DNA of 64,000 nucleotides from Phenylobacterium sp. (GTDB lineage: Bacteria > Pseudomonadota > Alphaproteobacteria > Caulobacterales > Caulobacteraceae): assembly GCF_013822795.1 (NCBI RefSeq), contig NZ_PNLB01000006.1:62001-126000 (forward strand), given 5' to 3'. Position numbers and translations under genes: made by a program. This document shows positions 56,846 through 64,000 of this stretch, in pieces. Numbering within the stretch: the first letter of the stretch is position 1; every line of letters starts with the position of its first letter. The notes beneath the pieces were generated by a model that saw only the letters and a program-made list of their open reading frames with translations, searched no databases and was not told the origin of the DNA.

Positions 56846-57289
56846 ATGGGACTGGCGCTCGTGCGGGCCGATACGGCGGCGAGAGAGATCACCCAAGACC
56901 GCTTGGGGCGGTGGGTAGCGTCGCCCGTTACGTGCGTCTGCCAGGCTAGGAGTTATGAGACGGCCCTGTGTGTGGCGGAGCGAGCAGGCTACGTGCGGGT
57001 GCCCATCGCCCAGATCCAGCGGATCGAGGCGGCGAAGGACTACGCGATCATCCACGCTGCGGGACGCCGCCACATTTTACGGATCACCATGGGAGAGCTC
57101 GCCCAACGGGTGGATCCGGCCCAGTTGATGCGGGTGCGGCGCTCGGCCTTCGTGCGGCTGGAGGCGGTCCGGCGGGTCACCCGCACCGGCCGTGGCCCGA
57201 TGCAGCTGCATCTTGAGGACGGGGCGGTCGTCGATGTAGGCCCGACCTACGCCAAGGCGGTGACGCGGGCGCTGCGCCTGCAGAGCTAG
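56846..57289 (+). CDS. LytTR DNA-binding domain protein (orphan)
   Basis: A 147-residue DNA-binding protein. The LytTR domain covers about 45-145: IQRIEAAKDYAIIHAAGRRH, a helix, then MRVRRSAFVRLEAVRRVTRT and the C-terminal strands. There is no receiver or membrane domain, so it is a stand-alone regulator. ATG at 56846 lies nine bases after AGGGA; GTG at 56840 is possible. Its target is unknown. It runs convergent to a TPR-like gene with a four-base overlap. Confidence 0.85.
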   Translation: MGLALVRADTAAREITQDRLGRWVASPVTCVCQARSYETALCVAERAGYVRVPIAQIQRIEAAKDYAIIHAAGRRHILRITMGELAQRVDPAQLMRVRRSAFVRLEAVRRVTRTGRGPMQLHLEDGAVVDVGPTYAKAVTRALRLQS

Positions 57290-58092
57290 GGGCGCTTGGG
57301 CGTCAGGGCGTGAAGCCGTTGATAAAGCGCGTTGGCCTCCTCGTCCTTCGGGGCGATGGCCCAGGCTTGGGCCGCGCACGCGAAGGCGCGCTCAAGATGC
57401 TCTGCGTTGCGCCGCTGGGCTTCGAAGAGGTCGGCGTGCGCGGCGCCCTCCATGGTGGCGACGATCGCACGCTGGCGCTCGGTCAGGGGCGGACGGGCGA
57501 ACCGGAGGTCGGCGAGCGTGGCCAGCGCGCCGCGCGGGTCCTTGGCCTCCCGTTGGAACCGCGCCAGATGGACGGCGATGTCCCCCTGCGGCCAGGCGCC
57601 GCCCGCGATCGCAGCGTCGCGCCACCCGCCGGCGATGGCGACGCCTGCGATCCACGCTCCGCTGCGCTTCAGGGCCTTGGCGCGGAGGCGGCGCGCGTCG
57701 CGGTCGGGGGTCACCCCGCGTCGGTGATCGCGGACCGCCTGCAGAAGAACGAACAGGTCTTCGCGTGAGGGCGGTCGCTGTGGGACCAGGTCGCGGATTT
57801 CGTCATGGGCGGCGTTTTCCTCCCGGACGCTGGCCGGTGTCGCCGCGTCGACGGCGGCGTGCAGAGCGCTGCTGGCGACCACCACGCCCTCAGCCAACCT
57901 GGCGAACGGGACCCAGCGCTCACCGCCAGGCGTGGCGTACGCGATCCGGCGATGGTCCAGATCCACCGCCACGATCGACAGGAGTTCCTCGCTATCGCCG
58001 TCGTCGAAGCCGCATCCGACGAGCAGGTCGGCGCTCGCCTCGGGGCCATCCAGCCAGCGGACGACCTCAGCGCCAGCAATGTCCGCGTCCAT
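57286..58092 (-). CDS. Hypothetical TPR-like protein
   Basis: A 268-residue cytoplasmic protein. The N-terminal 80 residues are beta-rich and acidic, and the remaining part is helical with repeats of TPR-like character (FQREAKDPRGALATLADLRF, HLERAFACAAQAWAIAPKDE), probably a helical-repeat scaffold. No family recognised. It lies between LytTR and FliK-like genes on the opposite strand. Confidence 0.6.
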   Translation of the reverse strand: MDADIAGAEVVRWLDGPEASADLLVGCGFDDGDSEELLSIVAVDLDHRRIAYATPGGERWVPFARLAEGVVVASSALHAAVDAATPASVREENAAHDEIRDLVPQRPPSREDLFVLLQAVRDHRRGVTPDRDARRLRAKALKRSGAWIAGVAIAGGWRDAAIAGGAWPQGDIAVHLARFQREAKDPRGALATLADLRFARPPLTERQRAIVATMEGAAHADLFEAQRRNAEHLERAFACAAQAWAIAPKDEEANALYQRLHALTPKRP

Positions 58093-58199
58093 GCAAGGTC
58101 CTCCGAGTCACCGCTCAGGTGGGAATAGGGGGGCGATCTTAAGCCGAGCTTCACTCCCAGTCGGTAAGATGTCGGCAACTTTTGGCAGGTGAGTCGCCC

Positions 58200-59231
58200 G
58201 TGTCGATCACGCCGATCCAAGGCCCGCTGGCGCCCCAGGTGACCATACCGGTGACCCCGGTGCGGCCGGTGATTCCGGTGGCGCCGCCGGCTGCGCCCTC
58301 GATCGATATCGATCCCGGCCAGGTCCAGTCCCAGATGCTGGCCCAGACGGCGCAGCAGGCGGCGGCGCGCCAGGGCGGCCTGGCGCCGCTGATGGCGGAC
58401 CTGACCCAGGCGGCGGGGAATCCCGCCCTGCCCAGTCCCGTTCGCTCGGCGGCGGCGCAGGTGCTGGCCCAGGCCACGCCGTTTGACGCGCGGGTCGGAG
58501 GCGCAGACGTCGCCAGAGCGTTGTCGCAATCAGGACTATTCCTTGAGGCGAAGCTGGCGGCTGCCCCGCAGGTCTCGCCGATGGGCCAGGACATGAAGGC
58601 CGGACTGCTGGTGCTGCGCCAGGCGCTCAGCGCGTGGCTGGCTGGCGCCCCACGTGGGCCTGACGCCCGCCCCCCGGCGCGGACCCCGCCGCCGCCCTAT
58701 CGCGCCGGGGGGCCGCGGGCCCAGCCGGCCGCCAGCCCAAGCCTGCCGGCGGACGCCGCACCCAGCCAGATCGGGCAGCGGCTGCTCGCCGAGACCGAAA
58801 GCGCTGTGGCGCGGCAGGAACTGTTGCAAATCGCCTCGCTGCCGGCGGACGAGCCGGTCGAGGCGCAAGTGACCCGCTGGATGTTCGAGATGCCGTTCAC
58901 CACCCCGCAGGGCGCGGCGGTGGCGCAGTTCGAGATCAGCCGCGACGGTCGCGGCAAGGGCGGCGATACGCACCCCACCTGGCGGGCCGCCTTCACCCTG
59001 GACATCGAGCCGCTGGGGCCGATCCACGCCCGGGTCTCGCTGGCCGGCGGCCAGGCGATCGTCGGGCTGTGGGCCGAGCGCGAGAGCGGGCTGGCGCGGC
59101 TGGAGGAGGGGCGCGAGCGGCTAGGCGCGGCGCTGGCGCGCGCTGACTTCCGCGCTGAGATCGCCGTCCACGCCGGCGCGCCGCGCATGCCCGAACCTGA
59201 AGCCGGGCGGTTGGTGGACCAGACCTCATGA
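58200..59231 (+). CDS. FliK-like flagellar hook-length control protein
   Basis: A 343-residue protein. A Pro/Gln/Ala-rich N-terminal half, including a Pro-rich linker (PPARTPPPPYRAGG), leads to a C-terminal FliK/Flg_hook domain with VTRWMFEMPFTTPQG, RAAFTLDIEPLGPIHARVSL and the closing ALARADFRAEI. In flagellar systems such domains help set hook length. GTG at 58200 follows GGCAGGTGAG. The next gene is an FlhB-tail protein, overlapping by four bases (ATGA), which supports a role in a type III export system, but no other flagellar genes are near. Confidence 0.75.
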   Translation: MSITPIQGPLAPQVTIPVTPVRPVIPVAPPAAPSIDIDPGQVQSQMLAQTAQQAAARQGGLAPLMADLTQAAGNPALPSPVRSAAAQVLAQATPFDARVGGADVARALSQSGLFLEAKLAAAPQVSPMGQDMKAGLLVLRQALSAWLAGAPRGPDARPPARTPPPPYRAGGPRAQPAASPSLPADAAPSQIGQRLLAETESAVARQELLQIASLPADEPVEAQVTRWMFEMPFTTPQGAAVAQFEISRDGRGKGGDTHPTWRAAFTLDIEPLGPIHARVSLAGGQAIVGLWAERESGLARLEEGRERLGAALARADFRAEIAVHAGAPRMPEPEAGRLVDQTS

Positions 59232-59500
59232 GCGAGCCGCCCCGCAAGACCCTGGCCGTGGCCCTGACCTACGATGCGCCGCACGCGCCGCGCGTGGTGG
59301 CCAGCGGGCGTGGGCTGATCGGCGAGAAGATCATCCAGGCGGCGCAGGCGCATGGCGTGCCGGTCGAGAAGAACGCGGTTCTGGCCCAGGCGCTGTCGAG
59401 CATCGAGCTGGAGAGCGAAATCCCCGAGCGACTTTACGTGGCGGTGGCGGAAATCCTGGCTTTCGTCCTGCGCGCCGCGGAAGAGGGGCAGCGGCGCTGA
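59228..59500 (+). CDS. FlhB C-terminal-domain-like protein
   Basis: A 90-residue cytoplasmic protein like the C-terminal export-gate domain of FlhB (YscU/HrcU family): VALTYDAPHAPRVVASGRG and KNAVLAQALSSIELESEIPE with ERLYVAVAEILAFVLR. The autocleavage NPTH motif is absent; AVALTYD and the following residues take the place of the expected region. Such free FlhB tails occur next to fliK in several bacteria and may substitute for the cleaved domain in substrate switching. It overlaps the FliK-like gene by four bases. Confidence 0.85.
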   Translation: MSEPPRKTLAVALTYDAPHAPRVVASGRGLIGEKIIQAAQAHGVPVEKNAVLAQALSSIELESEIPERLYVAVAEILAFVLRAAEEGQRR

Positions 59501-59520
59501 GGCCGTGCTAAGCCGCGCGC

Positions 59521-60249
59521 ATGCACGCGATCCTTTGCGCTACGCCTGAAGAGATGGACGCCCTGCGCGGGGTCCTGCACGCCGATCCGCAGCCGGACGT
59601 CCATGGCCCCACCAAGGTCTGGCGGGCGCGGTTCGGGGGCGAGGCGATCGTGTTGGCGCAAGCGGGGATCGGCAAGGTCAACGCTGCGGCCGCCGCGACC
59701 TTGCTGCTGTCGATGTTCGGTGCGCGGTCGCTGATCTTCTCCGGCGTCGCCGGCGGACTTAATCCGGCGCTCGGGGTGGGGTCTGTGCTCCTCGCCGACC
59801 GGCTCGCGGTGCACGACTATGGGATCATCTCAGACGGCGCGTTCATACCGACTGCCTATGGGGTGATCCCGGTCGGCGCGCCGCCGCTGATCGCGCCCGA
59901 GCCGGTCGAGAATTCAGTGCGAGCTGTCCTGGTCAGTTTGGCGCAGGCGGTCAGCGAGCGGCTGGACGCGCGGCTCGGCGGCGTTGTCACAGCGGATTAC
60001 TTCCTGAACTGCGCCGCCACGCGCGACGAACTGCACGCCCGCCTGGGTGCGGACGCCATCGATATGGAGTCAGGCGCGGTGGCGGTCGTCGCTCAGGCCT
60101 GGGGCGTGCCGCTCTACGTGATCCGCACGCTCTCGGACCTGGCAGGCGGGGATAGTCACCTCACCTATGACGAGATGGTCGAGGCCGCGGCGGTGAACTC
60201 GGCGGCCTGTGTCGAGACGCTGCTGGGGCTGTTGGCGGGCGCCCCATAG
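59521..60249 (+). CDS. MTA/SAH nucleosidase-like protein
   Basis: A phosphorylase/nucleosidase superfamily protein of 242 residues. It has ILCATPEEMDAL at the start, AGIGKVNAAAAATLLL, FSGVAGGLNPALGVGSVLLAD and the catalytic/substrate motif GADAIDMESGAVAVVA near 178-193, followed by RTLSDLAGGDSH. It probably hydrolyses 5'-methylthioadenosine and/or S-adenosylhomocysteine; specificity cannot be read from sequence. It converges on the CPCC gene with no bases between stops. Confidence 0.86.
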   Translation: MHAILCATPEEMDALRGVLHADPQPDVHGPTKVWRARFGGEAIVLAQAGIGKVNAAAAATLLLSMFGARSLIFSGVAGGLNPALGVGSVLLADRLAVHDYGIISDGAFIPTAYGVIPVGAPPLIAPEPVENSVRAVLVSLAQAVSERLDARLGGVVTADYFLNCAATRDELHARLGADAIDMESGAVAVVAQAWGVPLYVIRTLSDLAGGDSHLTYDEMVEAAAVNSAACVETLLGLLAGAP

Positions 60250-60510
60250 CTACTGCTCGGCGCCTGTCGGCGGTCGCGCATACGGCAAGACGATCTCGTC
60301 AGCGGCGCCGTAGGCCAGGTAGTTGGCCCGAGCCTGGTTCAGCGAGAGCGTTCGATTTGGGCCGCCACGGACAACATCGGCGTCATGGTCATCTTGTCCG
60401 TCGTCCTCCCAAATGCAGACGGGACAGGCCTCGAACATGCCTCGTCCCTTCAAGGTGAGGCGCTTGCAACAGGGACAGCGGTGGCTGACGCCTTCGCCGC
60501 ATTCGATCAG
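60250..60510 (-). CDS. CPCC family cysteine-rich protein, start unclear
   Basis: A small cysteine-rich protein. From 60510 the frame reads LIECGEGVSHRCPCCKRLTL, then GRGMFEACPVCIWEDDGQDD and a tail with LNQARANYLAYGAADE; this matches the CPCC family with its CPCC and CPVC zinc-ribbon-like pairs. An in-frame TTG (60453) would leave out the CPCC pair. Upstream there is no in-frame ATG/GTG/TTG before a TGA; CTG at 60508-60510 is the only near-start. An ATG out of frame lies just upstream, so a missing base after ATGGC could have broken the natural start. It lies downstream of the greA-like gene on the same strand. Confidence 0.65.
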   Translation of the reverse strand: MIECGEGVSHRCPCCKRLTLKGRGMFEACPVCIWEDDGQDDHDADVVRGGPNRTLSLNQARANYLAYGAADEIVLPYARPPTGAEQ

Positions 60511-60550
60511 GACGCTGTACCAGCCATTCCAGCCTCAAGACGTCGAGAGA

Positions 60551-61030
60551 TCACTCGATCCCGACCACCTCGACCTCGGCGCCATTGATGTCGGCGAGGT
60601 CGCCGACCGTCTTGCCGAGCAGGGCGCGGGCGAGCGGCGAGATGTAGGACACCGAGCCGCCGGCGGGATCGGCCTCGTCCTCGCCGACGATGGCGTAGGT
60701 CTGGCGGCGGCCGTCTTCGCGCTCGATGGTGACTGTGCGGCCGAACTGAACGGTGCCCAGCGACAGGTCGGGCTCGACCAGCTGGGCGTTGGCGCGTCGA
60801 GCGCCATAGTAGCGCAGGTCGCGGGTGGCCCTGGCCATGGCGGTGCGGTCGGCGTGCACGTCGCCGGCCGTCTGGGCGGCGCTGTAGGCCATGCGGGCCT
60901 TGGCGAGCTCGTCTTCGATCTGGGCCAGGCCCTTGGCGGTGACGAGGTTCTGGTGCGGAGAGATCGGGCGATCAGGCAGGTCGGCGGCGACCGACTCGCT
61001 GTCCCCCTCCTTGGTGAAGGCGACGCTCAT
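60551..61030 (-). CDS. GreA/GreB family transcription elongation factor
   Basis: A 159-residue RNA polymerase cleavage-stimulating factor or regulator. The C-terminal FKBP-like domain is clear: VQFGRTVTIEREDGRRQTYA, IVGEDEADPAGGSVSYISPLA and the last ALLGKTVGDLADINGAEVEV. A coiled-coil N-terminal helix pair (GLAQIEDELAKARMAYSAA) is preceded by an alphaproteobacterial extension (EGDSESVAADLPDRPISP). The coiled-coil tip acidic residues cannot be confirmed, so it could be a GreA paralogue. It is downstream of rsmJ on the same strand. Confidence 0.85.
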   Translation of the reverse strand: MSVAFTKEGDSESVAADLPDRPISPHQNLVTAKGLAQIEDELAKARMAYSAAQTAGDVHADRTAMARATRDLRYYGARRANAQLVEPDLSLGTVQFGRTVTIEREDGRRQTYAIVGEDEADPAGGSVSYISPLARALLGKTVGDLADINGAEVEVVGIE

Positions 61031-61069
61031 GCGGGCATTGTCTCAGTTCGAAGGGCGTAAAGTAAGGCG

Positions 61070-61681
61070 TCAGACGCCGGTCATGAAGACGTCGTAGCGG
61101 AGCGTCTTGCCGATAATCTGGTGCGAGGGGGCGCGCAGGCCTAGCATCGGCGGGCCTTTTCGAGGCCACTTCAGGACCACGCGCTTACGAGCGCAGGCCA
61201 GCGCCGCCTGCATCAGTTCGAGCTGGTCCGGATCAGTCCCGACCAGGTCGCGCAGCAGCCGCATGTCCTTCTTCACCAAGGCGGTGGAGGTCCGCTCGGG
61301 GTGCATCGGGTCGACGATCACCACGTCGGCGGAGAGTGTCGTCAGCAGCTGGCGGGCGTCGCCATGCAGCAGGGTCATGCGGGCGACGACCTCCGCCGTT
61401 TGGGGATCGCCGGCGGCGGCCTCCAGCCCGGCGGCGAGGCGAGCGTGTACGTGCGGCGAACGCTCGATCAGCGTCACTTGCGCGCCCAACGAGGCCAACA
61501 GGAAGGCGTCTCGGCCGAGGCCGGCCGTGGCGTCGATGACGCTCGGCGTGATCCCCTTCACGAACCCGGCGGCCCGCGGAAGATCCTGGCCGCGGCCGCC
61601 GCCGAACCGGTGGCGATGGCCGACCGCGCCGCCGACAAAGTCGATGGTCAGCTCGCGGGCGAGGTCGGCCGGGTCGCTCAT
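61070..61681 (-). CDS. rsmJ: 16S rRNA methyltransferase RsmJ-like protein
   Basis: A class I SAM-dependent methyltransferase of 203 residues similar to RsmJ, which methylates G1516 of 16S rRNA in E. coli. SAM motif I is DATAGLGRDAFLLASLG and the target-binding motif is VIVDPMHPERT; VVLKWPRKGPP is family-typical. The long frame upstream runs into the previous gene; ATG at 61679-61681 lies in a TGATG overlap with the DUF885 stop. Translational coupling to DUF885 is therefore likely. Confidence 0.88.
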   Translation of the reverse strand: MSDPADLARELTIDFVGGAVGHRHRFGGGRGQDLPRAAGFVKGITPSVIDATAGLGRDAFLLASLGAQVTLIERSPHVHARLAAGLEAAAGDPQTAEVVARMTLLHGDARQLLTTLSADVVIVDPMHPERTSTALVKKDMRLLRDLVGTDPDQLELMQAALACARKRVVLKWPRKGPPMLGLRAPSHQIIGKTLRYDVFMTGV

Positions 61682-63504
61682 CAGCGCTGAGACACCGTCC
61701 ACTGATCGACGACGCGCTCGAGCACGGCCAGCGGCAGCGAGCCGCCGAGCAGGACAGCGTCGTGGAAGCCCTTGACGTCGAACTTCGGGCCGAGGGCGGC
61801 CTTGGACTTGGAGCGCAGGCGGTCGATCTCGGTGTGGCCAATCTTGTAGCCGCAGGCCTGACCGGGCCAGACGACGTAGCGGTCGATCTCGTTCTCGGCC
61901 GCGCCCTGCGGCAGACCCACGGTGTCGCGCATGTAGGCGATCGCCTGTTCGCGGCTCCAGCCCTTGCCGTGAATGCCGGTGTCCAGGACGATCCGGGCGG
62001 CGCGGTAGAGGAACGACTGCAGCCAGCCGATGCGGCCCGCGGGATAGGCGTCGTACATGCCGAGCTCGTCGCCAAGTTGCTCGGCATAGAGCCCCCAACC
62101 CTCGCCATAGGCGGTAAAGCCGATGTTCTTGAACAGCATGGGCGAGGCGCCGGCCTCCTGCACGAGCGCGCCGTGGAACAGGTGCCCAGGAACCGCCTCG
62201 TGATAGGTGAGGGTGGGCAGCGCCCATTTGGCCCACTCGGTCGTGTCGCGCAGGTTGATGTAGTAGGTCCCCGGCCGCGAGCCGTCGAGCGAGCCGCTCT
62301 CGGCATAGCCGCGGGGCGCGCCGATCTCGATCGCCGGCGGCACGCGCCGGATCTCCATACCGCCCTTGGGGATGGTGTTGAACATCTTCGGCGCGGCGGC
62401 CTTTACGGCGGCCATCTGGCGGTTCAGTTCGGCGAGCAGAGCCTGCCGACCAGCGTCAGTGTTCGGATAGAACTGGGCCGGGTCCTTGGCGAAAGCGTCC
62501 AGGCGCGCGGCGACCGTGCCCTGGGTCAGGCCCTGGGCCTTGAGCAACGGATCAAGTCGGGCGGTCAGGTCGGCGACCTGCTCAAGGCCGATCTTGTGCG
62601 CCTCGTCGGGCGTCAGATTGGTCGTGGTGTGGAAGCGCAGGGCGTACTCGTAGAAGGCCGCGGTGCTCTGCTGGCGCGAGATGGTCGCGTCGTGCACCGC
62701 GGTGCGGCGCTGCTCGGTCAGCAGCCCGATCTGATCAGCAAGGGCCTGGGCGACGGGACCATCGACGATTGCCGCGGCCTTGGCGGCCCAGTCGCTTCCC
62801 AAGCCCTTGGCGGCGGCGCGCTGGCCCACGGAAGCGGCCAGGCCCGAGCTCTCGCCCTTCTGGGCGGCCAGGGCGTTCATCTGCGCCAGCGCCTTGTCGA
62901 GGATGAAGTCCGGCGGGATCAGGCCGAGGGCGGCGTTGTCCTTGGCGCGGGCGGTCTCGTCGTTCATCGCCTTGGCGAAGTCGGTGAGGCGCGCAAGGTA
63001 GGCCTCGGCGTCAGCCCTGGTCTCGATCACGTGCTTGGTGTCGAGGGCGTCCGGGACCTTCTGGTAACAGCCGGTGAGCTGGCTGAGCACGTAGGGCACA
63101 GGATAGTCGTAGGAATCAACGCCGACGAAGGCGAAGCGCGCGCCCTCGGCGCAGCGGTCAGCGTACCAGGTGACGGTGTCATACTCGGTGACGCTGCGGC
63201 CCGAGAGCGTCGAGCGGTCGATGGCCATCAGGGCGTCGCGGGCGTCGATCAGCGGTTGAAACGAGCCCATGCGGCCGGCCTCGGAGCGATCCCCGACCCG
63301 CGACTTGAGCGGGGCGCGGGCGTCCTTGTCGAGGCCGAGGCCCGAGGCGTTGAGCGGATCGGCCGCCAGCATGCCCTCGAAGATCCGGTCGTAGAGCGCT
63401 AGGGCTTGGCCCTGCGCGTCCGTGGTCTTGGCGCGGGCCGGTGCGAACGCTCCAAGGCTCGCTGCGCCAGCGGAGGCGGCGAGCAGGTGGCGGCGATTGA
63501 GCAT
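61681..63504 (-). CDS. DUF885 family exported protein
   Basis: A 607-residue protein. The N-terminus (NRRHLLAASAGAASLGAFAPARA) is a Tat-like signal peptide, so the protein is exported folded. DUF885 covers about 30-600. TYHEAVPGHLFH near residue 434 gives an HExxxxH-type motif consistent with a metallopeptidase-like or hydrolase centre, and YGEGWGLYAEQLGDELGMY is a second family motif with acidic residues. A start seven codons upstream is possible. The stop overlaps the rsmJ start. Confidence 0.88.
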   Translation of the reverse strand: MLNRRHLLAASAGAASLGAFAPARAKTTDAQGQALALYDRIFEGMLAADPLNASGLGLDKDARAPLKSRVGDRSEAGRMGSFQPLIDARDALMAIDRSTLSGRSVTEYDTVTWYADRCAEGARFAFVGVDSYDYPVPYVLSQLTGCYQKVPDALDTKHVIETRADAEAYLARLTDFAKAMNDETARAKDNAALGLIPPDFILDKALAQMNALAAQKGESSGLAASVGQRAAAKGLGSDWAAKAAAIVDGPVAQALADQIGLLTEQRRTAVHDATISRQQSTAAFYEYALRFHTTTNLTPDEAHKIGLEQVADLTARLDPLLKAQGLTQGTVAARLDAFAKDPAQFYPNTDAGRQALLAELNRQMAAVKAAAPKMFNTIPKGGMEIRRVPPAIEIGAPRGYAESGSLDGSRPGTYYINLRDTTEWAKWALPTLTYHEAVPGHLFHGALVQEAGASPMLFKNIGFTAYGEGWGLYAEQLGDELGMYDAYPAGRIGWLQSFLYRAARIVLDTGIHGKGWSREQAIAYMRDTVGLPQGAAENEIDRYVVWPGQACGYKIGHTEIDRLRSKSKAALGPKFDVKGFHDAVLLGGSLPLAVLERVVDQWTVSQR

Positions 63505-63600
63505 GGTGCGGAACTCCCCGGACAAGAACGGGGCAAAAGGCCATGCGCGGAGGGAGTCGGCAAGTCGCCGGCGACAGAACCGGCCGTTGGCGCGCCGCAG

Positions 63601-64000
63601 TCAGAGAGCGCGATGCGCAGCGATTTCGTCAGCCATGCGAATGGCGGCGATCAGGCTGTCGGGCCGAGCCAGGCCGCGTCCGGCGATGTCGAACGCCGTG
63701 CCGTGATCGGGCGAAGTGCGGACGATCGGCAGTCCAAGGGTGACGTTCACGCCGCCCCAGAAATCCAGCATCTTGACCGGGATCAGCGCCTGGTCGTGAT
63801 ACATGCAGACGGCCGCGTCGAAGCGGGCGCGGGCAGCCTCGTGGAACAGGCTGTCGGCCGGAGTGGGGCCTGTGGCGTTCACGCCCTGGGCGCGCAATGC
63901 GGTGACAGCCGGCGCGATGATCTCGACATCCTCGCGGCCGATGGTTCCGTCCTCGCCGGCATGCGGATTGAGGCCGGCCACTGCCAGACGCGGCTCGGAG
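63601..64000 (-). CDS. pdxA: 4-hydroxythreonine-4-phosphate dehydrogenase PdxA (3' part only)
   Basis: The C-terminal 132 residues or so of PdxA, an NAD-dependent step of vitamin B6 synthesis, running off the right edge. The visible part has [38 protein letters not shown] and [20 protein letters not shown], which carry the metal-binding and substrate residues. The stop codon is at 63601-63603. DUF885 follows after 96 bases. Confidence 0.96.
   Translation of the reverse strand, partial: SEPRLAVAGLNPHAGEDGTIGREDVEIIAPAVTALRAQGVNATGPTPADSLFHEAARARFDAAVCMYHDQALIPVKMLDFWGGVNVTLGLPIVRTSPDHGTAFDIAGRGLARPDSLIAAIRMADEIAAHRAL

Noticed and set aside
61762..63402. Plus-strand frame of 546 codons antisense to DUF885
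   Set aside because: No motif; DUF885 has a Tat-like signal peptide and metal-site motif.

Overview
The window is a high-GC, gene-dense stretch of an alphaproteobacterial chromosome, most likely Caulobacteraceae (Caulobacter or Phenylobacterium type). The pointers are the neighbourhood rpsF-rpsR-rplI / dnaB-alr-radA-cvpA-purF and fabD-fabG-acpP-fabF-mltG-yicC-gmk, the long alphaproteobacterial forms of L9 and S18, a TonB-dependent receptor with a Caulobacter-style TonB box, a Cpa/Tad Flp-pilus cluster, and DUF2853 and DUF3606 proteins. No rRNA, tRNA, CRISPR array, insertion sequence or prophage was seen. Most genes overlap or abut; starts are often GTG inside ATGA, GTGA or TGATG overlaps.

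Region 1 (1-7.6 kb) carries housekeeping genes on the minus strand: dnaB, alr, a plus-strand Yip1-type membrane protein, radA, cvpA and purF (cut by the window edge). Region 2 (7.6-17.1 kb) is an accessory block: a TonB-dependent receptor, then a tightly coupled six-gene plus-strand operon (DUF4129, DUF4350, MoxR ATPase, DUF58, SpoIIM-like, RDD), then a membrane protein. It lies between dnaB and the ribosomal operon rpsF-rpsR-rplI (17.1-18.4 kb). Region 3 (18.6-27.6 kb) holds a secreted DUF2059 protein, an exported PrxQ-type peroxiredoxin, a compact Flp/Tad secretion operon (cpaB, cpaC, cpaE-like, cpaF, tadB, tadC) and a long-type purC.

Region 4 (27.6-39.2 kb) is metabolic and envelope-related: a DUF3667 protein, a DsbA-fold isomerase and an SDR divergent from an HxlR regulator, an S9 prolyl oligopeptidase, an acyl-CoA thioesterase-like protein, an ABC ATPase/FtsX permease/lipocalin-like exporter module, and a zinc alcohol dehydrogenase. 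Region 5 (39.2-47.6 kb) is the type II fatty acid synthesis cluster followed by mltG, a DUF2853-OmpA fusion, yicC and gmk. Region 6 (47.6-54 kb) holds small proteins, pncB, a SRPBCC protein, a DUF454 protein behind a perfect palindrome, DUF3606, a TauE/SafE permease and hypothetical envelope proteins. Region 7 (54-64 kb) has a hotdog-fold protein and SDR pair, rsmA, an orphan LytTR regulator, FliK-like and FlhB-tail proteins, an MTA/SAH nucleosidase-like protein, a CPCC protein, a GreA/GreB-family factor, rsmJ, a DUF885 protein and the 3' part of pdxA.

The strongest candidates for less-described biology are the MoxR/DUF58/DUF4129/DUF4350/SpoIIM/RDD operon sitting between dnaB and rplI, the DUF2853-OmpA fusion, the Tad machine without a local prepilin or peptidase, the ABC-lipocalin module, and several clean dyads in promoter regions. 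All functional calls come from reading the translations; no database search was possible.
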